Assembly (NCBI GenBank): GCA_949775045.1
Contig: OX459095.1
Location: 36,136,768 to 36,200,767, forward strand
Direction: 5' to 3'
Source of the DNA: Metridium senile
Lineage: Eukaryota; Cnidaria; Anthozoa; Actiniaria; Metridiidae
Length of the DNA: 64,000 bases
Part shown: positions 21,239 to 32,640 of the stretch, one piece after another
How positions within the stretch are numbered: position 1 is the stretch's first letter
Layout: each line of letters starts with the position of its first letter
Made by a program: the position numbers and the translations under genes
The notes under the pieces: model-generated
The model's input: the letters and a program-made list of their open reading frames with translations, nothing else
The model's database searches: none
Told to the model about the DNA's origin: nothing

Positions 21239-21309
21239 TAGTAATTTATTCAATGCGCGACAATGCTTCACAAAGGCTTACGGACAATAGAGATATGGGA
21301 GGAGTACGA
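21239..21309 (-). repeat. Split direct repeat B2
   Basis: Begins TAGTAATTTATTCAATGCGC and is repeated at 21538-21607. It forms the 3' end of the retrotransposon as read on the minus strand. Confidence 0.9.
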
Positions 21310-21457
21310 GTCCGCAAGGTATGAAGCTTGAAGCGCATAATGATCAAGAAAGAGAAAGGGGAGGGAGAGGAGGGCAACAGGAGCAATCCCCAGTCCAAGC
21401 ATTAATTTCCCTACAACCCCAGTAAATGAGCCCGTTTATCCCCATTTCCCCGGGTTT

Positions 21458-21607
21458 TACTACTATACCGACGACTGTTGGGTTATGATAATTCTTCCCT
21501 TTATATACCCTTTGTCACGCATGGTTGCACATCGAATAGTAATTTATTCAATGCGCGACAATGCTTCACAAAGGCTTACGGACAATAGAGATATGGGAGG
21601 AGTACGA
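21458..21607 (-). repeat. Split direct repeats A2 and B1
   Basis: A2 (21458-21541) repeats the 5' end A1 (28178-28260), apart from a three-base difference near the start (CGACGACTG against CGACGTTG). B1 (21538-21607) repeats B2. A2 and B1 share the TAGTA overlap. Such a joint is thought to template the circular intermediate that the recombinase inserts. Confidence 0.88.
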
Positions 21608-21753
21608 TTCCTATGTAACGATGACTTGATACGTCATCGGCGAGCAACGTACCCCTTCCGGAAAAATGACTCTCAAATCTAGAATATATTATTCCCATAA
21701 CTTATCATGTTATTTGAAAATACCCCCTAACTTATAAACCTATTGTACAGGGG

Positions 21754-23046
21754 CTAGAAGTCAGCAAAGGCAGGAGTAAAACCTATTAGCATGTTCTTTT
21801 CTTGAAATTCCGAGCTGAGCTTTCCCATTAGTTCTTGATCGTCCAAGTTGATGCTATGTGGGTTTCCTGGAATCTGATTGGCACCCAAAACTTTCTCTAC
21901 TTGGGTGTAGTGGTCCTCCATTCTTGTTGATTGCCATCCAATATGACGAGCCACTTGCTCTTTAGACGCGCCCAGAAGCCTCAACATGATGGCGGTACCG
22001 CTCCTAAAACTATGAGCTGTCTCCCCATTGAAGATCCCCAGTTTTAGCAGGTAGGAGTGAAGCCTAGCTTGGACTGCGTGGTGTAGGAATGGTTTGTCTT
22101 TGATACCACCACTTGGGGAGGTGGTGCGGAACAGGAAACCGGAGGCCAAGTGGATTCCAAATGCCTTAGAGACAGCGATATAATATTGCAGGTTTTCGAC
22201 CGGGCAAAAAGCTGGGTTAGACAAGCGTTGGAGGGGAGTTACTCTGGTGTTCTTGCCGCGCAGCGATTTTCCAACACGTTGGTGGATCAGAAAGTTCCCG
22301 TCTTCACGATTTTGTAGCACGTCAATAGTTTTAAGCCTTCCTAGGTCGGCTGCTCTCCCTCTCGAGGAGAAACTCAGCGAGAAGAATGCCAGGTCGCGAG
22401 AGTAGATAAAACGATCCAGGGGGGTGATACTGGCGTCCTTCAATAGAGTGCGGAGGTGTCGAACTATGCGAGAAAATTTGTCCAAAAACAGAGGGGTGGC
22501 CTGTTTTATGGGCGTGCGAGCTTGAGCTTGTTCCAGCTGGATCGATTTCAGGTAGGCCGTGATCGAATGATGCACTGCCGGGTTTCCTTGAGACAAAAAA
22601 TCGTTACAGACATCAGATTGATTTCTCGAGCGAAAAATTGAACGGAGCTTTCCAATCAGGTTGTCCACCGTGCCAGCTGCTAGACGTAACGGACACTGAC
22701 ATGGGTGTTTTCCTATCATCCCTAGAAATGGACAATGATTGTAATGCACTTTTGTCTTTCCTTTACCGTCTTTCCACACAAGGAAACGCAGTCAGTCTTT
22801 AGGCGTAGCAGTCGTCAGAATTTTTGGCCAGGGTAGGGATGACACAAATTTTTCCAATTCGAGCTCCAATTGACTCTTTTGTTTCTCGTAACGACTTGCC
22901 CGCGATTTCTCGATGTCCCTAATACGAGAATCAATTGAGTCCAGGTCTAGGTTAAGTCTCTTGGTCGGGTTTTCACATCTAGAAGACTGACGAGCCGACC
23001 CGCATTGTTGGCAAAATCGGAAGCAATCGTCGTTTGGGTAGAACAA
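21754..23046 (-). pseudogene. Tyrosine recombinase of the split-direct-repeat retrotransposon
   Basis: The frame starts with a small Cys motif (CFRFCQQCG), runs through a coiled-coil-like stretch, meets one in-frame TGA at 22792-22794, and continues to 21754. The catalytic tyrosine-recombinase residues are all visible after the stop: Arg in FFSLSFSSRGRAADLG, HxxR in TAHSFRSGTAIML, His/Trp in VARHIGW and Tyr in MEDHYTQVEK. The length from first Arg to Tyr, about 160 residues, is normal. The enzyme would insert a circular DNA copy without target duplication. If the TGA is real the gene is dead. Confidence 0.82.
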
Positions 23047-23455
23047 TCTCGGAAATCTGACAGCTGGCCGCCAAATACGAGGTACTCCCTAAAAGGGGAC
23101 CCAAGATAATTAAAATTGAATGAAATACCCCCCAGATCGGTATAGTACTAAGGTATGAGGTAACAAAGGAGACAAGTGTCAAGACTCAGATTTATTATTT
23201 CCCTTATATGACATCTAATTTACCATAGCGTTGCTTCCTTTTGGCGCGATCAGTGATCGAGAAAGGGAAGTGACAATGTTAACTACCTATACAATTTTAA
23301 TACGCAACTTTGAAGTTATATCACGAGTTCTATAAATGATAGAAAAAATGAAATGTTTACATTTACTCCAAAAACACGCGTATAAGTGTAAGGAAATACC
23401 CCGCATGGTTGTAGTAATAAACTTGTGTTACGGAGTAGCACACACTATTTTGAAG

Positions 23456-25546
23456 TTAGTTCCAAAGCCTAAACGCCCACAAGTCCCAAATGAGTGGTCT
23501 CGGGGAAAATCCCTTGTCTGCCGATGGGAAGAGAAGTGTGCTTTGATCGCCTTGACCGCCGAGGCATAAAGATTGGCTGCAGCGCCCGACCAATATAGGC
23601 CACCAAAAACGCCTAGCACGTACGTCCAGAACGACAAAGGTCACATTGGGGACTTTTAGGCTAACCAAAAAACGGAGAAGAGGGCCGACCAACGCTAACG
23701 GGGGAAACGCGTAGGCGTTTTCGCCTGAGCCGATGTGTTGGGCGAAGACGTTTGTGCCAGAAGAGTTCTCCGTTGGCCAAGGTGTAAAGTGAGGCAGGGG
23801 CCTTCCTTCTTTATCTTTCTGTGCGTTTGAATCGAGGGCCATTACATCAACAGTGTGGGGACCCCATAGGGACTCCAGTCGTGCCCATGGATGCGTAGAC
23901 AGCATTGCGTCGTTGGCAGAAAGCGTCCTAGAAGGGGCATCTGCGATGTTCTCCTTAGAGGGGACGTATGACAGTACTAAAGATACGTTGTATTTCAGAC
24001 TAGTTTCGTAAACCGATTGAATGACCTCTGAGAGGTCTTTGCTCTTACACCCTTGGCGTTTCCAAGACTGGACCAAAGGAAGATTGTCGACGTGACAATC
24101 GACCCTTGAGTTTTTTTAGGTCCTTTCCTGCCGCTTTCAACGTGTAGAGAAGGGCCAGAGCTTCCTTAATAACTATGGTTTTTTTGTGGTCTTCCGGGTT
24201 CCAGTAGTCCCGAATGGGGAGAGAACTACCAGTTTCGAGCGCGAGGGAGGCTCCCCAACCCGAGTTGGAAGCGTCTGTGAAAGACGAAATAACGTGATGC
24301 TTCTCGTCGAACCAGGGCAAGTACCCGTCCCATGTATCCAGAAATCGCCAGTGCTCTATTTCCTTGCGAAGCCCACCAGAGACCTTTATAGGGCGTGACG
24401 GGGACTTTGAAGCCAGCCCAATACATCGATAGCAGACCCGCGTGTAAATATGTGCGGCAGGGACGGCTATCGAGAACGACATAGTTTTACCCGCAAATTT
24501 CTGCAGTGTTTTTAAGTTGGTTTCCCCATGGGACAAGATTTCCCCTCTCAAGACGCGGAACTTCGTCTTTTTGTCCTCTGGTAAAATGAACGCGCAAAGT
24601 TTTGAATCACTGACATATCCCAAGTACCTCACTGTTTGACTAGGGGCAAGATACGACTTGGTAAGTGCTAGCGTATATCCCAAGGACGTCAGTGTAGAGA
24701 TAACAATATATGCTGCTGCTTCGGCCTTTTGAAGGTCAGACCAATGACAAGCAGGTGATGTCACAAGTTGGCCAATATGCCGATCATCGATGTATTGGCT
24801 GCAAGGTACGCCCAGAGAGCGCATAAAACTGGTTGCGACAAGACCCACGGAGTGGTAGATGTAGGCGCTTGCTTTCCATCCGAAAGGAAGGGTGCAGTAA
24901 ACAAAGTAGCAGCCTTGCCAAGCTAAACCAAACAAAGGCTGACTTTCTTCGGTGAGGAGGATGTGGTCGTAGCCGCTTTTGTCGTCGCACACGCTTTGAT
25001 AATGGCCTTGTCCTACGTACCGCAGTAAATCACAGAGGTAGTCTAGGGTGAAAGGAAGATCTTTTACCCACAGATTAAGAAACCGTTCGTCATGGCACAT
25101 GCGTGGCTTTGTTGGTTCCACAGTTATGGGCATTATCAAATGTGGCTGTTTGACTTCGTCTATTAGGCCCCAAAAGCGCAAAGAGCCGTTCTCAACTCTT
25201 TCTAAGATTGTATTTGTGATAAAAGATTCAAAATCTAAACACGGACTGTTATTAAAACACTTGGCAGGCGGAATTGGGGAATCGTATGCCTGCCCCGCAA
25301 ATTTCCTTTTGAATGGGACCAAGAAGTCCCAAGCGTTTACCCTGTTCGTGACAAAAGACAGCGCTTCCCGGGGAACTTCGGGGATTCTTTCCCACTGGAT
25401 TTTTTGACGATGAAGTTCACCAGGAACGAAATGCCTTGGGTCGCGCAAAATTGCCATACTAGGGCTTGCAAAAATCTGCGTGTTCGAGACTGAACGAGGT
25501 GACGGGCCTGGGCCGAGGGCTCGCCTTTCCAGTTGCACCATTGCAC
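23456..25546 (-). pseudogene. Reverse transcriptase/RNase H polyprotein
   Basis: 25541-24045 is one open frame with RT motifs VCDDKSGYDHILLTEESQPL, LPFGWKASAYIYHSVG and CSQYIDDRHIGQL (YxDD intact), followed by an RNase H start, SSFTDASNSGWGASL. A one-base shift in an A/T run near 24108-24114 moves the frame to 24090-23456, with VDCHVDNLPLVQSW (RNase H Asp) and VLSYVPSKENIADAPSR. The tail has LPHFTPWPTENSSGTNVFAQ, typical of the region after RNase H in DIRS-order elements. It copies the element RNA. Apart from the single shift it looks well preserved. Confidence 0.85.
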
Positions 25547-26111
25547 TATAGGATTCTTTATAGGCCTACTAACAAGATTCAGGAAATTGAGCTTAACGCG
25601 TTTGGCAAGAGGTCCCTAAAATAATAATAAGAACGCACTAAGCACATCGTGATATTAAAGGGCAGGTGCAAGTATATTTTATTTTATTTTCCCAGAGCGA
25701 GATAAAAACAACGTACAGACGATAAAAAAAAATAAAATAAAATAAAAAGGCGTAGCCCACCAAGAATGTCGGACCAAGGCAACCCCGAGGGGCATAAAAG
25801 GCATTAGACGCCCGCACCCATAGACACGACAAACTGGTTGAAGAAAATAAATAAATAAAGCCACATTAAAAGGGTTGGAATATGTGAAAAACAAGAACTG
25901 ACAAAATAGGATACTTATGCCCAGGGGCATATTGAATTTATTGATTATCATAACAGGGCAATTGGTATGACACACAGAGACGATTTGCTTTATTTGAACA
26001 CAAAACACAAACAAATGTTATTATAAACCCCAAGACCGTACGCGAGACGGAAAAAAAGGAGGGGGAATGTTGCTTGACTTTCTAGCAAAAAAGGAGAAGG
26101 GAAAACAAATT

Positions 26112-26586
26112 CTAACGCCTAGAGCACTGCCTCTGGAAGTGGCCGGTCTGGCCGCAATTGAAGCATCTACCTCTCCCTCCCCTGTAGGCGCCTCGGTCTC
26201 GGCCTCGATTGGATCTGAGGTAAGGGTGGAACGGAGGCTGGCTGGCGGTTGGGATGGTTTTCGTGATTTTGGCAATCAAGACGGCTACTTTCGCCTCCTT
26301 AGATCCGATTAGGTGTGTAACTATGTCCCCAAGCTGTGGGCTTGACGCGAACGGGCGTGTCGTGCCGTAGGATCGCTTCAAATTCCTCAGCGCGACCGTG
26401 ATTGGAAATCCTGGCGTCGTCCGCAAGCTTTTGGATGGCCAGCATAAGTGAGTGCGGATCACGGAAGCGAGTTGGTGATGTGGCTAACTGCCTCAAGCAT
26501 GCCAAGGAGGCCTCCACGCTGACAGACTTAGTCTGTTCCTTGAGCTTGTCCAGCTCCTCCTTTATTGTTTGGAACTTTGCGACAAG
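26112..26586 (-). pseudogene. Gag, second exon with CCHC zinc knuckle
   Basis: After an acceptor (TTGCAG, ending at 26587) the frame reads LVAKFQTIKEELDKLKEQ, a helical segment and FRDPHSLMLAIQKLADDARI. Near 26310-26330 the reading frame must shift by one base to continue to HLIGSKEAKVAVLIAKIT, an arginine/glycine-rich linker and a zinc knuckle CFNCGQTGHFQRQC (CX2CX4HX4C), ending at 26112. Gag packages the RNA. One frameshift as read. Confidence 0.75.
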
Positions 26587-26613
26587 CTGCAACCATAGAA
26601 AAAGGAAAAACAA

Positions 26614-28025
26614 AAATGCCTTTTAGGAGGTTTTCTCTTACAGTAAACTTCATTGATAATTGATGTAATATAAAATGTATTCTTGGAGGTGTCCTTTATC
26701 TATTTACATCTACACAGGCAAATCCATTACAGTATATCAAAAGACATCCAAGGGATCGGATAACAATAGTAGAAATAATGAAAATAAATGGCGGGGGAAA
26801 AACAAAAGATCGAGTATAGTTAATAAGTAAATAAATAAAGAAATAAATAGATAAATAATAATAATGGAATAAACAAATGATAAAAAGACGAGAGAAAAAA
26901 AATGTAATATAACAAAAAAAAAAAGATGACAAAAACCTAGGAACAACCGATGCAGTTTTAAAAGCTGAGATTTTAAATATGCAAAAACATAATTGAATAC
27001 TAGGCAAACACGAATAAAGAACGATGAAGTGGGAGGGTCATGCATAACAAAGGAAGAAACGCCCCACCAAAACAAAACTAAATAGCACAAAAGATAGAGA
27101 AATGCAAATACGAGACCAATCGTGGATAAAGAGGGATAAAACAAAAGGATCTAATTTGCCAAGTACGTCGGAGTACTAGACCGGGAAGTTAAGGAGCCCA
27201 AAAGCAAATAAAGGACTAATTATATAAAGGAAGGCAAATACAATGCGATACTATGTGCACAAAATTGCCGAAGCGAAAAAAAAAAAAAGTAAATAATACT
27301 AATATTCTTGGGCAGCTTGGTGGAATAAGCTTACATAAAGCAAGATAACCCATAACTTAACTTGTCAGTAGAAGTTTAACGCATAAAAACGACATTACTA
27401 AATCTTAACTTTTGCGGGTACGAATTAATCCGCCGTATTATGCAGATACCCAATGGCCACAACCATTTTTATAACTAGTTATTTCTGCGGCCCCAACCAC
27501 TTTATTTGTGTAGTTTTTCTGCGGCTACAACCGCTTTATTTGTGTAGCTTTTCTGCGGCCACGACCGCTTAATTTGTGTAGCTTTTCTACGGCCACAACC
27601 GCTTTATTTCTGTAGCTTTTCTGCGGCGACAACCGCTATATTTGTGTAGCTTTCCTGCGGCCACCACCGCTTAATATGAGTAGGTTTTCTGCGGCCACCA
27701 TGCACCGCCATATACATATATAAACCTATTTTTTATGCACCGTAAAGCTGTTTAAAATTGCTAACCTTTTGACACGGTGAGTACCATTTTAAAACTGGAC
27801 GAGAAATGTATTTAAAGAGCACCGTAAACTTTCTTGATAGCATAAAAGCCTCGAACGAACGCTGGTATGAGTTTTATATATCCTTGAATGAATACCATGT
27901 ATACTGAGCGACAGCAAAGGAAAGAAAAACTAGTTACATGGGCATTGCTAAGTTGTTTTTTTTTTTAGCCACGCGGAGGCTTATATAACACGAAAAGGAC
28001 AAGCTATGAAAGTGCAGAATATTAC
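26614..28025 (-). other. Intron of the gag gene, with a 33-bp minisatellite
   Basis: The donor GAG/GTAATAT is at 28025 and the acceptor is near 26587 on the minus strand. Bases about 27449-27708 hold roughly eight copies of a 33-bp unit containing TTCTGCGGCCACAACCGCTT. The rest is A/T homopolymer-rich and carries no gene; long hydrophobic frames in it are artefacts of the base composition. A spliced gag is unusual but both borders are canonical. Confidence 0.6.
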
Positions 28026-28166
28026 CTCTTCGTTAGTAGTTGAACTTGCAGCTGCTTCTTGTTGAGCCTGGATAGGTTTGTCCTCATTTTCTGTGTCGAC
28101 CAGGAGCTGAGGTAGCACTTGTGGAGCTTCTGCGGAGATCACTACGGGGTCTTCGGTTGACGTCAT
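28026..28166 (-). CDS. Gag, first coding exon
   Basis: ATG at 28166 begins MTSTEDPVVISAEAPQVLPQ, an acidic, Gln-rich stretch ending at a clean donor (GAG/GTAATAT). The ATG lies just inside the A1 repeat, as expected for the first gene of the element. No family motif; the assignment rests on position and splice borders. Confidence 0.55.
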
Positions 28167-28177
28167 GTCTACTGGTG

Positions 28178-28260
28178 TACTACTATACCGACGTTGTTGG
28201 GTTATGATAATTCTTCCCTTTATATACCCTTTGTCACGCATGGTTGCACATCGAATAGTA
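28178..28260 (-). repeat. Split direct repeat A1 (5' end of the retrotransposon)
   Basis: Contains the TACTACTATACCGACG and ATCGAATAGTA borders shared with A2 at 21458-21541. It marks the high-coordinate end of the insertion. The transcription start and promoter are expected here. Confidence 0.88.
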
Positions 28261-29291
28261 GAAACAAAGAAAATAGACATATATCTAGAGGACATTTCAT
28301 GGGGGCTTACATGAAATACTGACCAAGCAAGACATGAATATAATCAACTGGGAGGTCATATTACAGAGTTTAGTCCATTTGGTTGTGACCCACTCTCAAA
28401 TACCTGGCAAGCCAAAGAATGCCGTGATCGTGATTTCTTTGCACGATTCCAGTCATTTGAACACATTGCACATTCCATTGCCAATCACAAAGAAGAACTG
28501 TTTGAACAGGCTTTATTGTACTACATAGACTTAACACTTCATTCTTACAATCCATTAAGCAAAAATCGCTAAAACAAAGTTATTGCTCAGATATCCATTC
28601 CAAGATGTAATACGTTGTGTACATTTACATGTATCATTTAACACATAGGAAGCCCAGGCTCTCAAACACTATTAATCACTTGTTGGTGTCATCTCGGAGA
28701 TGTTAGATTCTGTTCTCTCGCTTTAAAAGGCTATTGCAGGGTCCATTAATTTCACTATCTGCCCCGTCAACAGCTACAATCATTGTCAAAAGTAGTTAGA
28801 TTTTAGTATTTTATCTCATAGTGACTACTTCATTTATTTTAAGTATAAAAAATTTCCCCCCCTTCCCCCCACATCAATGTTGGTGTGAAATGATAGCGCA
28901 TTGAAACCACACAAGCACCAAACAATGACTCCCTCCTCAACATTGCGAAAGGGGGTGGGGGGAGAAGTAGAATTTCAGCAGTGCTAAAATTACTTGATCA
29001 CATTCGTGCCAACACTTTTGTCAATGATTGTAGATATGATTTTATTGAGAGAAAAAACAACACTGAATAGATACGGAAAGAAATAGATATGTTATTTACT
29101 GGCTAAAGGCTTTTTAAATGACAAAATTTATATATCCTTTAAGACCTAATCCTCTTTTAATATTGTTTTATTAATTAACTAAAATGTTACTACTTTAAAA
29201 AGAAATCCGAGATCAAAAGCTAGCCTTAAAATTGGTCTTATCATGATTTTGGGCTCTCTGTGTTTAAATATGTAGCTCTGTTACATGTCAT
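28261..29291. other. Stretch without recognised gene
   Basis: Between the retrotransposon and the next element; homopolymer C and G runs occur near 28857 and 28952. Open frames of about 60 codons on both strands at 28334-28555 have no recognisable motif. Confidence 0.4.
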
Positions 29292-30176
29292 TAGCCTGCG
29301 TCACATCCGGACTTTTTCTCGGTTAAGTCCGTCTGTGAAACAACGCCACAAACCGTGTTCTGGACCCCCAGCTGACTAGCACGGATATAGGAAGCGATTT
29401 CTTATTGGCTCTCGCCTTGTTCAATTCTAACACGATTGCTGATTCGTTTGGATATCCTTCTACGCACATGTGACAAAATGTAAACAAAACAAGCAGCCGT
29501 TATCGAAAATCAATTTGAGATTGAAAACCTTTTGCTAACCTACGAGTTAGTATCGTTTTGCCTGAATGAAAGGAGAGTATCAAAGCCTTTTTGAGCAGAA
29601 TAATGTTTTTATCGACCTTCCGACACGCTGTATATCGAAGATGTGTGATATTTTAATGCTGATGAGATGTGAAGAACATCATCCATTGGAAGAGCCTGGC
29701 CACGTTTATCGATCGAGTATAATGCTAAATATTTATTCTCATGGATGAGCGACAAAGTCAATAAACTAACTTAACTTTGAAGGTATTGTTAGATTTATTT
29801 CATTGCTTGTGCTGTGTGAGATAAGCCCAGTAGTTTGTTCGTTTATAGACAAATTGTGTTTTATAATTCTTCAAACAAGCTTAGCATACTTCTTGAGATT
29901 TTCTCATAAACTTTGCAGTAAATTTCGTTTAAACAACTACACATGTCAAAGGTCAAAACCATGTGTAGCATTAAAACTTTGGACTTGGCGCGATGAAAGA
30001 TAAGTTATGACAAGCTTTTGACCAATCAGCGAGCATGTTAGAATCGAAGAAGGCATGAGCCAATCAGAAATCGCTTCCTATATTCGTGCTAGTCAGCTGG
30101 GGGTCCAGAACACGGTTTGTGGCGTTGTTTCACAGACGGACTTAACCGAGAAAAAGTCCGGATGTGACGCAGGCTA
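29292..30176. mobile_element. 885-bp long-TIR element with 8-bp target duplication
   Basis: The arms begin TAGCCTGCGTCACATCCGGA and are inverted complements for about 125 bases with few mismatches. CATGTCAT flanks both sides (29284-29291 and 30177-30184). An 8-bp duplication fits hAT or a short-target Mutator-like element. The middle has no convincing gene; a 60-codon frame at 29566-29748 has no known motif. Confidence 0.88.
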
Positions 30177-30371
30177 CATGTCATGTACTAAAGAATGTTT
30201 GTATTTTAACTAGAATGACATATTATATAACAAAAAGCTGATTGAATGCACACAAATAAAATATTTGTCTGCAAACAATTTGCCAGATATCATAGTTTAA
30301 AAAAACACAACGTACTTATAGAAAGTGAAAAAATAAAACTGATTGTTCTGCTGTTTTTTTTTAAAGTGCAT

Positions 30372-30821
30372 TTAACCAGTCAGCTTTGTGAGAACTTCGT
30401 CCAGTCCCCGGAAGTTAATAATTTTATTCTCAGCATCTTCCCCTCTGCACCATGGACATGTGCTCTCTTCCGTAAGCCATCTATCAATGCAGCTACTGCA
30501 ACCAATAAATTGGTTGCAACACAAACCAAACATCATTTGTCCCTCTTTTGGGATTGATGTGATGCAAATTTTGCATGTCAGACATTGGCTAAGGACTTCA
30601 ATAAGCTCATGTTCACGCTTGATAGAGAATATGGAGTCTTTTATCTCCTTAAACTCTTATTGAATAAACTCTTTAGATCTTTTGAACTCTGATTCCATTT
30701 GTGATTCCAACTCAATACTGTGATCCTCAACATGAAAGTAGGTCTCCTGGCACTTTTTTTTATTTCCTCAAGATCAGTTTCCAGGGGCAGATCTGTACCA
30801 GTACTGCTAGCACTTGTACAG
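30372..30821 (-). pseudogene. RING-like zinc-finger protein, terminal exon
   Basis: The minus-strand exon begins after an acceptor (TTGTTCACAG, ending 30822) and ends at TAA, 30372-30374. The end of the protein reads CLTCKIC, then FGLCCNQFIGCSSCIDGWL and CPWCRGEDAEN, a treble-clef arrangement like a RING/U-box finger whose spacing CxxC..CC..CxxC..CPxC holds four or more metal-binding pairs. Upstream is a charged helical stretch. One in-frame TAA (about 30657-30659) and a frame slip in an A run (about 30752-30759) interrupt it. It is one of few pieces here that may come from a host-type gene, possibly a ubiquitin ligase; upstream exons were not found. Confidence 0.5.
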
Positions 30822-30886
30822 CTGTGAACAAATTTATAAAGGAAACATTTTTAATAAACTTTGATAAGTGTAGCCTTAGATATGAT

Positions 30887-31036
30887 AATTAAAATAAATA
30901 CAAACGCTAAGTTAGTACAACGTTTCGACATCGTCAGATGTCATTATCAAGTGATTTTATTAATATGATCACTTGATAATGACATCTGACGATGTCGAAA
31001 CGTTGTACTAACTTAGCGTTTGTATTTATTTTAATT
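30887..31036. repeat. Perfect palindrome, 69-bp arms
   Basis: Bases 30887-30955 and 30968-31036 are inverted complements with no mismatch that I could find, separated by 12 AT bases. The arm contains GTTAGTACAACGTTTCGACA. It would extrude as a long hairpin. It lies just upstream of the RING-like exon. Confidence 0.95.
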
Positions 31037-32640
31037 TTTAAAAAACAAAATAATTCCATATTTACCAATGTAAATATTATTAATATTATTATTACTATTA
31101 TTAATAATATTATTAGTAATATGTCATGTTCTTGGAATTGACTGATACATAAAGTAACTTGAATTGTTCTAAAATAGAAATGGATACTTTTTATGTTGGG
31201 TGATTAGCACAAAATAGTCACTAGTAAGAGTAATAAACTTGCAGCTTTCTCACACACTGCCTCTACTACAGTGGAAAAACCCTGGCCAGAAAAAATTATA
31301 GGAGAGAAAGACCCTATAATCTGAAATCACTTGTGGACTCAAAACAACATTGAACTGGGACCACAGCGGTGACAGGCCAGCACACATTTACCTACTTCCC
31401 TAGATGGAAAAATAATAGACTGCGTAGCCTGGCTCTCTGGGGGAAAGGGGGAGGGGGGAGGGGGGGAAGAGAAGGAAGGGGGAGCCTGCCAGCAAGGCTG
31501 TCTTATTTAGTTAACCGCCCACTACTAGAAATAGCGCACCGGAAGTAAGGGCTTACCAGAACTTCTCAGCTTGATACTAACTGGCTTTGTTTGTACGTTG
31601 GTAGTTTAACTTTGAATACGCCATTTATTGTGAAAACAATAACCCTCATAGAAAATCTAACATTCAAAGAACGATATGGGATAATTGTTTTTAATTCAAG
31701 TAAAAAGAAAGTCAGGTTTTACGAGAGATTTATAGCACACACAGACGGTTGTAATTCGAACCTTCATGGCATAATCAATGTCTGCATGTGATACAACAAT
31801 AAAACCAGTTCAAATCATTCACCAAGAAAGCTGATAAGTCCGATGTCTAATCTTCAAATGATAACTATATTATTCCACTCTAGCTTGGAACAAAGTGTGG
31901 AAATAAATGTAGCTTAGATTGAGGAACATTGAAAGAGTTTCAGCTCGTCGAGAAATCTCGCTGGACCTAATATTACAACAGCATACCGCTTCATCGAATA
32001 GATTGGCTGTCGTACAGGCCAAAATAATTTATCTTACTTGAAAGTTGAATAATACTCGCCGTTCACCAAAACTATATATAAACATTTACCATGTTTACAA
32101 GCAATGAAGCTGAATGAAAGTGTGTTCTGGTTTTCTTCATGACCTATCCCAATATCTGTCAATCATTTGTCAATAATCAGCCAGCGACCGTAAGCATGTA
32201 AAATACATGGCCTTGCGGGCAGGCCCTCCTTTCCTTCTCTTACCCTCCCCTCGTCTCACCAATCCCTCCACCTCTCTCCCTAATCCCCCAGGGCCAGCTA
32301 TGCAGGCTAGAAAAATAAGGGTGTGGCTGTTCTATGTGTGTAAAGGATCTTTTTATTGTTTATATACAATATTGTACCTTTTTATCTTCTTTGCCAAGAT
32401 CTTCTCCCACTCCTTTAATATTTCCAAGTTTCTTGGTACCGGAATTGCAAATATCTTATTCTCCTTGACCATTTGCCCTATGTCTTTGGCATTGGCAGTA
32501 TCCTCTAGGATAAAAGGTACCACTTGGATAAAGGGAGTAACCCCCCCCCCCCCCCCCCCCCCCCAGTTGTACTAATAAATTAATGAATTTATCAAGTAAT
32601 TTTTTTCCCGTATAATCTAACTATTAAAAATTATCATTAT
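31037..32640. other. Stretch without recognised gene
   Basis: Holds an AT trinucleotide run (31073-31121), a G-rich run (about 31439-31480) and a C run (about 32541-32564). No element borders or coding motif were recognised. The sequence just left of 32641 is the original neighbour of 41041 before the Gypsy insertion. Confidence 0.4.

Larger units (their letters stand above)
21239..28260 (-). mobile_element. Tyrosine-recombinase retrotransposon (Ngaro/PAT-like) with split direct repeats
   Basis: On the minus strand the order is A1 (28260-28178), gag (28166-26112, one intron), RT/RNase H (25546-23456), tyrosine recombinase (23046-21754), B1 (21607-21538), A2 (21541-21458), a 148-bp unique piece, and B2 (21309-21239). 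A1/A2 are near-identical (about 83 bp) and B1/B2 look identical (about 70 bp), all in the same orientation. A1-genes-B1-A2-B2 is the split-direct-repeat layout known for Ngaro and PAT-type elements in the DIRS order. The flanks are GAAAC/TAGTA at the low end and TAGTA/GAAAC at the high end. Confidence 0.87.

Noticed and set aside
26696..27144. Hydrophobic open frames that look like membrane proteins
   Set aside because: They come from A/T homopolymer-rich intron sequence of the retrotransposon gag gene; no motif or splice support.
30968..31036. Complete hammerhead ribozyme
   Set aside because: CTGACGA and CGAAAC are present, but stem II is only a few bases without a proper pair and stem I pairing is not evident by eye. 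Kept only as a low-confidence idea in a finding.
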